The notes: generated by a model not told the origin, from the letters alone. Counted from the stretch's first letter, positions 1 to 5,660 are shown. The stretch is 5,660 bases of DNA from an uncultured Lachnospiraceae bacterium (GCA_947068385.1 CAMTBF010000260.1:1-5660), one strand, 5' to 3'. Numbers and translations: made by a program.

Positions 1-951
1 ATTTGTGTAAGATTCTTCTCCTTACGGCATGCGGCGATGAATTTCCCGATTGCTTATGTGGATTATTATACAGGGAAGGTCAGCTCGCCCTGGTATGACG
101 ACCATGTGAAGGAGTATGTAGAGTTCATGCGGAAGCTGTATGAGGACGGCATGCTGGTTGACGGCGATGCCGAGTCCACGGAGGTGGCTGAGAATAAAGC
201 GGCCATGATTTTCGACTGGGCTCTCGAGACCTGGCAGGAGCCTACCATAATGGTTCCCGCAGGAGAGGCTGCGCCTTATTATGTAGGTGTCCATTGCAAG
301 GCCGTGGAGGGTGTGGAGCCCCTGATCGCAAGACAGCGGGGCATCCAGAAAGCCGGATACGATTATGCGGCTACCGACAAAGCCGACCCTGAGGCGGTCG
401 CCATCTATCTGGATTACATTGCAAGCGAAGAGTATGCGCTGTTGAGCGAGTTCGGCATCGAAGGATACAGCTTCGAGTATGATGAGAACGGCGAGATGAT
501 TCAGTACTCGGACAGCGAGGACAGCGAAGTGCAGATGATCGTGAAGACGCCTGCCCTGTGGGTGAACAATGGCATCGCGCCCCGTGTGCAGAAGGTGGAT
601 CGTAAGCAGGAGGTCAATATGACCAAGGATGCCGGATATGACATGGGATATCCGGAAGAGGGCTTCGAGGAGAAGGTAAAGCTGATACGGGACATCTATG
701 AGAACGAAGAGAAGTACTCCTATGCGGCTATGAGCGTGGACATGGCTGTATCGACTATCGCGGAAAATGACGAGGTAGATGAGTTCTATACCGACCTGGA
801 CACCCGATCCAAGGAGATCCTGATGAACCTGATCATGGGCACATATTCCATGGAGGAGTGGGATACGTATATTTCGGATCTACAGGATCTGGGCCTTGAC
901 AGGCTGATTGAAATATATCAGAACCGTTATGACAGAGCCTGGGGGAATTAG
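1..951 (+). CDS. Extracellular solute-binding protein, LplA/YtcQ-like (3' part)
   Basis: This is the C-terminal part (316 codons plus TAG) of a family 1 type ABC-transporter solute-binding lipoprotein. The frame is open from base 1, so the true start, signal peptide and lipobox Cys lie upstream. Proteins of this group sit on the outer face of the membrane and hand oligosaccharides or related solutes to a two-component permease. Seen in the sequence: a DDHVKEYVEFMRKLYEDGML segment, which matches the usual helix of the form 'FKEYL..M.KWY.EGLID', then an NKAAMIFDW-like stretch that fits the 'G.aa' pocket region. The end, with TRSKEILMNLIMGTYSMEEWDTYI followed by DLGLDRLIEIYQNRYDRAW, is the typical C-terminal helix pair of LplA/YtcQ proteins. 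The protein is acidic and Tyr-rich. An ABC permease operon would be expected upstream, outside the window. The substrate cannot be told. The family call is good; the exact subfamily is from memory. Confidence 0.85.
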   Translation: MCVRFFSLRHAAMNFPIAYVDYYTGKVSSPWYDDHVKEYVEFMRKLYEDGMLVDGDAESTEVAENKAAMIFDWALETWQEPTIMVPAGEAAPYYVGVHCKAVEGVEPLIARQRGIQKAGYDYAATDKADPEAVAIYLDYIASEEYALLSEFGIEGYSFEYDENGEMIQYSDSEDSEVQMIVKTPALWVNNGIAPRVQKVDRKQEVNMTKDAGYDMGYPEEGFEEKVKLIRDIYENEEKYSYAAMSVDMAVSTIAENDEVDEFYTDLDTRSKEILMNLIMGTYSMEEWDTYISDLQDLGLDRLIEIYQNRYDRAWGN

Positions 952-1016
952 GAGATTGTTCATGTACTTGCCGCAGGAGCTGCTGTGGGAAGCATGATCA
1001 TGATTCGGGACATTGG

Positions 1017-1051
1017 AATGGCGGTCTGCTATGGGGCAGGCCGCCATTCTT
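1017..1051 (+). terminator. Hairpin terminator after the solute-binding protein gene
   Basis: The arms AATGGCGGTCTGC (1017-1029) and GCAGGCCGCCATT (1036-1048) pair over 13 bp with one G-U wobble around a 6-nt loop. Only CTTTG follows, so the U-tract is weak. It lies 65 bases past the stop of the solute-binding protein gene and 45 bases beyond the stop of the convergent chemoreceptor gene. It may serve the plus strand mainly. Read from the minus strand it has no U-tract, so termination of the chemoreceptor transcript here would be inefficient or of another kind. Confidence 0.65.
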
Positions 1052-1095
1052 TGTCAGGAAATATGTATAAGTGAGCTGCGTGATCCTCCAGGGCA

Positions 1096-3069
1096 TCAAT
1101 CGGTGGGCAGGGTGAACCGGTTCACCAGCTGGTTCAGGCCTGTGGCCTCCGCGGACAGCTGTTCGCTGGCGGACGCGCTCTGTTGGGCGGTGGCGCTGTT
1201 GTTCTGCACTACCATGGAAATCTGGTTGATTCCCTCGGAGACCTGACGGACCGCGGAGGACTGCTCGTCGGATGCCGCCGCTATGTGGTCCATGGAGTCT
1301 GCCACGGTCTGGATGGAAGCCACCACCTCCAGCAGGCTGTCAGCCGTTTCCTTGGCGATGCCGTTTCCTTCCCGGACTGCCTCCGAGGAGCGCTCGATGA
1401 GCGCGGAGGTATTCTTTGCGGCCTCGGCGGATTTGCCGGCCAGGGTGCGCACCTCCTCTGCCACCACGGCAAAGCCCTTGCCTGCCTCGCCTGCCCTTGC
1501 GGCCTCCACGGCTGCGTTCAGGGACAGGATATTGGTCTGGAACGCGATGTCCTCTATCGTCTTGAGGATCTTCCCGATTTCGTTGGAGCAGGTCTGTATC
1601 CTGTCCATGGCGCCGGTGAGCTGTTGCATCTGCTGGTTGCAGCGGGAGATCTCCTCTCCGGCCTCATGGGTCTGCCTGCGGACGTCCACAGCGCTTCCGG
1701 CCGTCTCCATGGCCTGCTCGGAAATCTCCGTGACCTGTGATGCCAGCTCCTCCACGGCGCTGGCCTGCTCTACGGATCCCTGGCTTAAGGTCTGGGCGCC
1801 TGCGGAGAGCTGCTGGCTGGCCGAGGACACCTGGCCCGCGGAGCTGTGGACCTGCAGCAGGACGTCGCTCAGCGATATCTTCATATGGCGCATGGAGAGC
1901 AGGATGTTCTGGAAGCTGCCGACGTAAGCTCCCTCATGCTGGGTGCGGATGTTCAGGTTCTGGTTGGCCAGCTGGGTCATCAGATAGCTGATATCATTGA
2001 TGACGGTGCCTAAGCCTTCCACCAGGGAAGCGGTGGAACGGGCCAGCATGGCCGTCTCGTCCCTGCCGGCGACTTTCGGCACAGGGGTTTCCAGGTCGCC
2101 CTCCACCAGCAGCTGCATCCGCTTCGCGCAGGCCTTCATGGGCTTGCTGATGCTGCCCGCCAGCACCAGGGCCACTGCGATGGATATCAGCACGGCCGCC
2201 ACGATCACGACGATGTTGATGGCCATGCCCTTATAGGTATCGGAGAGGTAATTGAGCTGGGGCGCGGCCACCGCGATGCTCCAGCCGTCGGTGCCGCCTA
2301 CGGGCGCGTAGGCAAGGAACATTTTGCCCTCCGGGCCGTCATAGCTTCCGAAGCCGTTCTCTCCCCGGCACATGGCCTCGTGGATGGCTGCCAGGTCCGC
2401 CAGGGAGGAGTCGCTTTCCGCCTCGTTTCCGATGTTCTGGACGGTGATGGTGTCAAGGACGATGTCGGCGATGGTGTCGCCGGTCTTGTTGATCATGTAG
2501 GCCCTGCTGTTCTCGCCGATCTGGATGGAGGAGACGATATCGTTCAGGAAGGTCTCGGGGGGAACGAAATACACCACGCCCAGGATGGCGGAGCCATGGA
2601 CTCCGTCCTCGTACAGGGGGGCCGCCACCATGATGGACAGCTCGCCGGTGATCTTGCTGATCAGGGGTTCCGAGACATAGACATTGCCCTGCAGGGCCTG
2701 CTGAACATATTCCCGGTCGGAATAGTCCTTTCCGTCAAAGATGCTGATGCCGTCCATGCCTATGATGTTCCCGCGCTGGAAATTGTGCATGGCGCAGCGC
2801 TCATCGATGATGGCCTTTTTCTCTTCCGCCGGGACGGAAGGGTCGGACAGCTGGGGGATGCAGCCGGTATCCATGGCTACATTCCTGTAAGCCGTCAGCT
2901 CCTGTTCCACGCGTCCTGCCGCCAGGACCGCCGTTTCGCTCATCATGTAATCCACAGTGGCGAGGATGCTGCGGTAGCTGGGGACGATGCCCGAAATACC
3001 CGCGCCCAACAGCGCTGTGATGACGGTCACGATGAGACATAAGGTGATTTTGGTTCTGATGCTTTTCAT
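1096..3069 (-). CDS. Methyl-accepting chemotaxis protein (Cache-HAMP-MCP signal)
   Basis: A complete 657-aa transmembrane chemoreceptor. Order of parts from Met1 ([10 protein letters not shown]): TM1 about 8-30; an extracytoplasmic double-Cache type sensor about 35-280, with a [11 protein letters not shown] motif and the [14 protein letters not shown] strands; TM2 about 281-305; HAMP from about 305-357, starting [13 protein letters not shown]; a second HAMP-like coil about 357-407; then the long MCP signalling coiled coil. Its hairpin tip, around residues 509-528, contains [18 protein letters not shown], the invariant CheA/CheW contact region. The C-terminus is FTLPTD, with no CheR/CheB-tethering pentapeptide. 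The amino-acid-binding Cache signature (R-x-W-Y) is not intact: the residues are R-E-Y-V. The ligand is therefore unknown. An ATG 24 bases upstream (3093) extends the frame by 8 residues, but it lacks a ribosome binding site, whereas 3069 has GGAGG. No che or flagellar genes are adjacent, so it is an orphan receptor. Confidence 0.95.
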   Translation of the reverse strand: MKSIRTKITLCLIVTVITALLGAGISGIVPSYRSILATVDYMMSETAVLAAGRVEQELTAYRNVAMDTGCIPQLSDPSVPAEEKKAIIDERCAMHNFQRGNIIGMDGISIFDGKDYSDREYVQQALQGNVYVSEPLISKITGELSIMVAAPLYEDGVHGSAILGVVYFVPPETFLNDIVSSIQIGENSRAYMINKTGDTIADIVLDTITVQNIGNEAESDSSLADLAAIHEAMCRGENGFGSYDGPEGKMFLAYAPVGGTDGWSIAVAAPQLNYLSDTYKGMAINIVVIVAAVLISIAVALVLAGSISKPMKACAKRMQLLVEGDLETPVPKVAGRDETAMLARSTASLVEGLGTVINDISYLMTQLANQNLNIRTQHEGAYVGSFQNILLSMRHMKISLSDVLLQVHSSAGQVSSASQQLSAGAQTLSQGSVEQASAVEELASQVTEISEQAMETAGSAVDVRRQTHEAGEEISRCNQQMQQLTGAMDRIQTCSNEIGKILKTIEDIAFQTNILSLNAAVEAARAGEAGKGFAVVAEEVRTLAGKSAEAAKNTSALIERSSEAVREGNGIAKETADSLLEVVASIQTVADSMDHIAAASDEQSSAVRQVSEGINQISMVVQNNSATAQQSASASEQLSAEATGLNQLVNRFTLPTD

Positions 3070-3080
3070 TTCTGTTTTGG

Positions 3081-3085
3081 CCTCC
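3081..3085 (-). promoter_or_regulatory. Ribosome binding site deciding the chemoreceptor start
   Basis: GGAGG on the minus strand lies 11 nt before the ATG at 3069-3067. The spacing is somewhat long but usable. The alternative ATG at 3093-3091 has no purine-rich sequence ahead of it, and this GGAGG would lie inside its coding sequence. The shorter start also begins with the MKSIRTKI segment common in such receptors. Confidence 0.6.
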
Positions 3086-3132
3086 GTAGTCATAGCTGGA
3101 ACGATTGTCTGCCCAGCCGTTTAGTTATTGAT

Positions 3133-3162
3133 ATTATACAAAAAATGGGGTGGGATTGTCAA
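3133..3162 (-). promoter_or_regulatory. Sigma-A promoter of the chemoreceptor gene
   Basis: Read on the minus strand, TTGACA (3162-3157) is followed after 18 bases by TATAAT (3138-3133). Both hexamers match the consensus perfectly. The expected transcript start is near 3126, giving a leader of about 57 nt before the ATG at 3069. No sigma-D (flagellar) type element is apparent, which would suggest expression uncoupled from the motility regulon. Confidence 0.8.
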
Positions 3163-3213
3163 TATTTTACAGGATTCGTTTCATGCCAGATATGGGCGCG
3201 GATAAAGCTGCGG

Positions 3214-3243
3214 TTGACATAGGGGGAGGCAGGGCTGTACAAT
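3214..3243 (+). promoter_or_regulatory. Sigma-A promoter of the DUF4317 gene
   Basis: TTGACA (3214-3219), an 18-base spacer, then TACAAT (3238-3243), one base from the consensus. Transcription would begin near 3250, leaving a leader of about 35 nt before the ATG at 3285. This supports 3285 as the start, because the in-frame ATGs farther upstream (3150, 3183, 3192) lie before the transcript begins. The promoter is divergent from the chemoreceptor promoter about 50 bases away. Confidence 0.7.
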
Positions 3244-3284
3244 ATCTGCATGGAAAAAAAGAAAAACAGGAAAGGCTGGTGCCC

Positions 3285-3905
3285 ATGAAGATAAACCGGG
3301 AAGATATGCTGGAGCTTACCAGGAGGATGACAATCGCGCGGAACTGCTTCGGCCGGATAGCCGGAGCGTATATGGACGGGGAGGGATATGTGGACGGCAC
3401 GTTCAACACCCATTTCCAGAAGCTTTCAGGCGCGGACAAGACGAAGAACCTGGGGATCGCGAAGGCGGTGCCCTTTTCGGAGACGAACCGGCAGCTGAAG
3501 GGCTTCCGCTTCCGGCCGGAGTGGCAGGGGCCGGGGAGCGTCTGGCAGCTGCTGATGGCGCTGCGGGAGTGCGAGCTGAAGAACGACGCGCTGCTGCTCT
3601 CCCTGTACGAATACATAGGGGAGCGGTATCAGCCGGGCTTTCCCTATGGCATTTACGTCTTCCATGGAAATTACGACATCCCTCTGAAGGGCAGCGACAA
3701 GGTCGCGCAGCGGGAGTCGGAGGAGGTATACAATTTCCTGGTCTGTGCCATCTGTCCCGTGAGCGGGGACTATGAGGCCGGGGAGACGCAGCAGGGCTTC
3801 CTGTTCCCGGCCTTTGCGGACAGGACGGCCGATACGGACGGCATCGATGTCTTCTCGGCGGACGGGAATCCGGAGGCGCTGATGAGGCTGCTTGCCGTGG
3901 GGTGA
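3285..3905 (+). CDS. Short DUF4317-family protein
   Basis: A 206-aa soluble protein with no signal peptide or membrane segment. It resembles the N-terminal half of DUF4317 proteins, a family of unknown function in Clostridia. Matching features are the start INREDMLELTRRM, the 'GAYMDGEG' turn near 27-34, LLMALRECELKNDALL (89-104), the FHGNYDI segment (126-132), SEEVYNFLVCAICPV (145-159) and GFLFPAFADR (171-180). Family members I recall are near 380 aa; this one stops at 206, a few residues beyond the FLFPAF motif. A strong terminator follows at once, so it may be a genuine short form or an old truncation. The start at 3285 has AGGAAAGG (3268-3275) 9 nt upstream and lies downstream of a good promoter; a longer frame from 3150 would have to begin upstream of that promoter. 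It appears to be a single-gene transcript. No catalytic residues can be named. Confidence 0.8.
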   Translation: MKINREDMLELTRRMTIARNCFGRIAGAYMDGEGYVDGTFNTHFQKLSGADKTKNLGIAKAVPFSETNRQLKGFRFRPEWQGPGSVWQLLMALRECELKNDALLLSLYEYIGERYQPGFPYGIYVFHGNYDIPLKGSDKVAQRESEEVYNFLVCAICPVSGDYEAGETQQGFLFPAFADRTADTDGIDVFSADGNPEALMRLLAVG

Positions 3906-3936
3906 CTTGGCGAAAGCGGGCGTAGAGCTTTTGGGG

Positions 3937-3970
3937 AAAGGGTTCTGACAAAAAGGTCAGGGCCCTTTTT
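3937..3970 (+). terminator. Rho-independent terminator of the DUF4317 gene
   Basis: The arms AAAGGGTTCTGAC (3937-3949) and GTCAGGGCCCTTT (3956-3968) form a 13-bp stem with two G-U wobbles around a loop of AAAAAG. The second arm runs into five T residues and then ACATTTTT. It starts 32 bases after the DUF4317 stop and ends 20 bases before the -35 of the efflux promoter, so it insulates the two units. Confidence 0.9.
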
Positions 3971-3990
3971 ACATTTTTGAAATCTGCCTA

Positions 3991-4019
3991 TTGACTTTTG
4001 TACGAAATCGTACTAAAAT
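3991..4019 (+). promoter_or_regulatory. Promoter of the marR-MATE operon
   Basis: TTGACT (3991-3996), an optimal 17-base spacer, then TAAAAT (4014-4019); each hexamer differs from consensus at one position. The start of transcription should be near 4026, giving a leader of about 168 nt before the repressor ATG. The spacer is almost wholly occupied by a perfect palindrome, so repressor binding would exclude RNA polymerase. Confidence 0.8.
4000..4013 (+). promoter_or_regulatory. Operator O1, likely MarR binding site
   Basis: GTACGAAATCGTAC is a perfect 6+2+6 inverted repeat (GTACGA/TCGTAC). It sits within the -35/-10 spacer and abuts the -10 element. MarR-family dimers bind short palindromes of this type and usually repress their own operon. 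Assignment to the repressor at 4194 is inference from position. Confidence 0.75.
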
Positions 4020-4037
4020 GGTGGAACATGGGATTTG

Positions 4038-4051
4038 GTACGATTTCGGAC
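4038..4051 (+). promoter_or_regulatory. Operator O2, imperfect second copy
   Basis: GTACGATTTCGGAC repeats the O1 layout with one arm base changed (TCGGAC in place of TCGTAC) and central TT instead of AA. It begins exactly 38 bases after O1 and lies just downstream of the expected transcript start, where a bound repressor could act as a roadblock or bind cooperatively with O1. Confidence 0.55.
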
Positions 4052-4075
4052 ATGCGGATGGCAAGCAGGATGCTG

Positions 4076-4081
4076 GTACGA
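4076..4081 (+). promoter_or_regulatory. GTACGA half-site, third copy
   Basis: A third GTACGA begins exactly 38 bases after O2. The other arm is absent: the half-site runs directly into AAGGAGG, the ribosome binding site of a small leader ORF. It could be a weak third repressor contact or a chance occurrence. Confidence 0.3.
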
Positions 4082-4096
4082 AGGAGGCGGTTGCGG

Positions 4097-4180
4097 ATGA
4101 GAAGAGGAGCGAGAACGGAGACGGCAGCGGCTTGGCGGAGGCTTTCGGAAATCAAGGGGGAGCCGTATTGGGAGGCATGA
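4097..4180 (+). CDS. Possible 27-aa leader peptide ahead of marR
   Basis: The ATG at 4097 follows a near-perfect Shine-Dalgarno AAGGAGG (4081-4087) at a 9-nt spacing. The frame encodes a 27-residue basic peptide starting MRRGARTETAAAWRRL and ending in EPYWEA, closing with TGA at 4178-4180. That stop lies 13 bases before the repressor ATG and abuts the repressor's own ribosome binding site, so translation of this ORF could be coupled to marR. I recognise no family. The frame is open farther upstream, with ATGs at 4028, 4052, 4058 and 4070, but only the one at 4097 has a good ribosome binding site. It may be a real leader peptide or a chance ORF in GC-rich leader sequence. Confidence 0.3.
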   Translation: MRRGARTETAAAWRRLSEIKGEPYWEA

Positions 4181-4193
4181 AGGGAGGCCCGAC

Positions 4194-4685
4194 ATGGAAA
4201 GCGTGACAAACATAACAAACGAGACAAGTATGACAAGCGTTTCAAGCATGACAAGCGTGACGAGCGAGGGGATGAAGCGGTTCAACCATCTGGTCAGCGA
4301 GACGGACGCGGTGTATCACGAGGCGGCCCTGCGGATGGGGCTATCCGACAGCGTCCTGCAGATATTGTATGTCCTCTGCGACAAGGGGGGCTGCTGCCCG
4401 CTGGGAGAGATCTGCCGGTTGACCGGAATCAGCAAGCAGACCATCAACTCCGCGCTCCGGAAGCTGGAGGGAGACGGAACCGTCTACCTGGAGGGGCTCG
4501 GGGGCAGAAGGAAGCGGGCGTGCCTTACGGAGAAGGGATGGGAGCTGGCGGAGCGCACCGTGGTGCGGCTGATAGAGATTGAGAACGGCATCCTGGCATC
4601 CTGGCCGAAGGCGCAGCTGGAGCAGTACCTGGAGCTGACGGAGCAATATATGGTAGCGCTCAGGGAGAAGGTCAGGGAGCTTTGA
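4194..4685 (+). CDS. MarR-family transcriptional regulator
   Basis: A 163-aa winged helix-turn-helix repressor, probably a dimer that controls the MATE pump gene 16 nt downstream and its own promoter. The core begins near residue 27 (MKRFNHLVSETDAVYHEAAL). Then come helices with SDSVLQILYVLC (51-62), the HTH with recognition helix ISKQTINSALRKLE (79-92), the wing about 96-114 with the basic loop GGRRKR and LTEKG, and a C-terminal dimerisation helix to residue 163. The start at 4194 has AGGGAGG 6 nt upstream; a start at 4272 would give a more usual MarR length but has GAGGGG only 1 nt before it. The first 26 residues are an unusual Thr/Ser-rich tripeptide repeat, so the extension is odd but supported by the ribosome binding site. 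Five cysteines (62, 67, 68, 74, 110) may allow redox sensing. The inducer is unknown. Confidence 0.92.
   Translation: MESVTNITNETSMTSVSSMTSVTSEGMKRFNHLVSETDAVYHEAALRMGLSDSVLQILYVLCDKGGCCPLGEICRLTGISKQTINSALRKLEGDGTVYLEGLGGRRKRACLTEKGWELAERTVVRLIEIENGILASWPKAQLEQYLELTEQYMVALREKVREL
4205..4267 (+). repeat. 9-nt tandem repeat, seven imperfect units
   Basis: Seven consecutive 9-base units resemble GACAAGCGT: gacaaacat, aacaaacga, gacaagtat, gacaagcgt, ttcaagcat, gacaagcgt, gacgagcga. As each unit is three codons, the repeat stays in frame in the repressor gene and encodes V/I/E/M-T/S-N/S triplets at its N-terminus. Gain or loss of a unit would change protein length by three residues without a frameshift. 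Confidence 0.75.
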
Positions 4686-4701
4686 GTTTGGAGGTATGGT
4701 A

Positions 4702-5660
4702 ATGAAGATTCAATTGTCGGACAGCTTTGACTATAAAAAACTGCTAAGGTTCACGTTCCCATCCATCATCATGATGGTCTTTACGTCCATCTACGGCGTG
4801 GTGGACGGCTTCTTCGTGTCGAATTTCGTGGGGAAGACGCCCTTTGCGGCGGTGAACTTCATCATGCCCTTCCTGATGATTCTGGGCACGGTGGGCTTCA
4901 TGTTCGGCACCGGAGGCAGCGCCCTCATTGCCATCACCATGGGGGCGGGGGACAAGGAGAGGGCCCAGAGGCTGTTCTCGCTGTTCATCTACGTCTCTGC
5001 CATATGCGGCATCGTGATAGGTGCGCTGGGCATGGTGGCGATCCGCCCTGTAGGGGCATGGCTGGGAGCGGAAGGGGAGATGCTGGACAACTGCGTGGTA
5101 TACGGGCGCATCATCCTGGCAGTGCTCCCGGCATTGATTCTGCAGTACGAGTTCCAGAGCTTCTTCATCACGGCGGAGAAGCCGAAGCTGGGGCTGGCCG
5201 TCACGGTGGCGGCGGGGGTGGCCAATATGGCGCTGGACGCTCTGTTCGTGGGGGTGCTGCGCTGGGGGCTTGTGGGCGCGGCTGCGGCTACGGCCATCAG
5301 CCAGTCCATCGGCGGCATCGTCCCTCTGATCTATTTCGGCCGCCCTAATACAAGCCTCCTGCGGCTCACCCGGACGAGATTCGACGGCTCGGCACTGCTG
5401 AAGGCCTGCACCAACGGCTCCTCTGAGCTGATGTCCAATATCTCCATGTCGGTGGTGGGGATGCTGTACAACGGCCAGCTGATGAAGTATGCCGGGGAGG
5501 ACGGCGTGGCGGCTTATGGTGTATTGATGTACGTGAACATGATATTCCTGGCGGCGTTCATCGGCTATTCCGTGGGCGTGGCCCCGGTGATCGGATATCA
5601 TTACGGCGCGGGGAACCATGGGGAACTGAAAGGCCTGCTGAAAAAGAGCCTTGTCCTGAT
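4702..5660 (+). CDS. MATE-family multidrug efflux transporter, MepA-like (5' part)
   Basis: The first 319 codons of an inner-membrane MATE transporter; the gene runs off the window end. Such pumps are usually about 450 aa with 12 membrane helices in two bundles, and export drugs or toxic metabolites driven by Na+ or H+. Seen here: a short cytoplasmic start (KIQLSDSFDYKKLLRFTFP), TM1 about 14-35 ending GVVDGFFVSNFVG, TM2 about 47-74 with FMFGTGGSALIA, TM3 about 94-113, TM4 about 134-155, TM5 about 161-183, TM6 about 186-213, then the start of the second half with TNGSSELMSNISMSVVGMLYN (TM7 about 240-258) and TM8 ending SVGVAPVIGYHYGAGN. These motifs are typical of the MepA-like branch. The start at 4702 has GGAGG (4690-4694) 7 nt upstream; the ATG at 4696 is too close to it. 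It is co-transcribed with the MarR regulator. The transported compound is unknown. Confidence 0.93.
   Translation, partial: MKIQLSDSFDYKKLLRFTFPSIIMMVFTSIYGVVDGFFVSNFVGKTPFAAVNFIMPFLMILGTVGFMFGTGGSALIAITMGAGDKERAQRLFSLFIYVSAICGIVIGALGMVAIRPVGAWLGAEGEMLDNCVVYGRIILAVLPALILQYEFQSFFITAEKPKLGLAVTVAAGVANMALDALFVGVLRWGLVGAAAATAISQSIGGIVPLIYFGRPNTSLLRLTRTRFDGSALLKACTNGSSELMSNISMSVVGMLYNGQLMKYAGEDGVAAYGVLMYVNMIFLAAFIGYSVGVAPVIGYHYGAGNHGELKGLLKKSLVL

Noticed and set aside
993..1002. Perfect 10-base palindrome CATGATCATG between the solute-binding protein gene and the hairpin
   Set aside because: It is short, a single copy, and lies downstream of a stop codon with no promoter nearby, so a regulatory role cannot be supported.
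1183..1927. Plus-strand open frames opposite the chemoreceptor signalling domain
   Set aside because: They mirror the MCP coding sequence, lack ribosome binding sites and show no protein-family resemblance.
3150..3284. Upstream extension of the DUF4317 frame by 45 codons
   Set aside because: The extension overlaps a good promoter (3214-3243) and lacks a ribosome binding site. Family resemblance begins only at the Met at 3285.
3911..3934. AAAGC/GCTTT inverted repeat just after the DUF4317 stop
   Set aside because: The stem is only 5 bp with a 9-base loop, and the adjacent 13-bp hairpin with a T-tract explains termination far better.
3403..3951. Minus-strand open frame of 182 codons opposite the DUF4317 gene
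   Set aside because: Its composition (Pro, Arg, Ser, Ala) is that of a GC-rich antisense frame, and it runs through the DUF4317 terminator stem. The plus strand carries a recognisable family with promoter and ribosome binding site.
3991..4206. A 71-codon frame starting at TTG in the efflux leader
   Set aside because: Its first codon is the -35 hexamer of the promoter, so it begins before the transcript. Its internal ATG at 4018 overlaps the -10 element. The Gly/Asp/Lys-rich product resembles no family.
4744..5619. Long open frame on the minus strand (291 codons) opposite the MATE gene
   Set aside because: It is very rich in His, Arg and Gln with no recognisable domain. It is the antisense shadow of a clear MATE coding sequence that is open through the whole region.

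Overview
The window looks like a piece of a Clostridia chromosome, most likely Lachnospiraceae. Four things suggest this: an LplA/YtcQ-type sugar-binding lipoprotein, a Cache-HAMP chemoreceptor of Clostridia type, a DUF4317 protein (a family I know mainly from gut Clostridia) and a MarR/MATE efflux pair. Strong Shine-Dalgarno sequences and consensus sigma-A promoters fit a Gram-positive host with moderately high GC. This placement rests on remembered family resemblance, not on a search.

Layout. (1) Positions 1-951 (+) are the 3' part of an extracellular solute-binding protein gene. It is followed by a hairpin at about 1017-1051, in the short gap between convergent genes. (2) Positions 1096-3069 (-) are a complete methyl-accepting chemotaxis protein, with a perfect -35/-10 promoter on the minus strand at 3133-3162. 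(3) Positions 3285-3905 (+) are a short DUF4317 protein with its own promoter (3214-3243) and a strong terminator (3937-3970). (4) From 3991 onward runs a two-gene efflux operon. Its promoter has a palindromic operator filling the -35/-10 spacer, followed by a roughly 170-nt leader with a second operator copy and a half-site. Then come a MarR-family repressor (4194-4685) and, 16 nt later, a MATE transporter (4702 to the window end, 3' end missing).

How the genes work together. The only clear functional unit is marR-MATE. The repressor probably binds GTACGA-type palindromes and shuts off its own operon until a ligand or oxidant releases it, allowing export of a toxic compound. The solute-binding protein and the chemoreceptor both face outward (nutrient capture and sensing), but they are convergent separate units and nothing shows that they share a ligand.

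The parts most worth a second look are in the efflux leader. GTACGA is repeated three times at exactly 38-nt intervals. A small ORF with an excellent ribosome binding site ends just before marR. A 9-nt tandem repeat encodes a Thr/Ser-rich N-terminal extension of the repressor. I see no CRISPR array, mobile element, tRNA or rRNA, and no intergenic stretch longer than 300 bases. I did not find a wholly new system.
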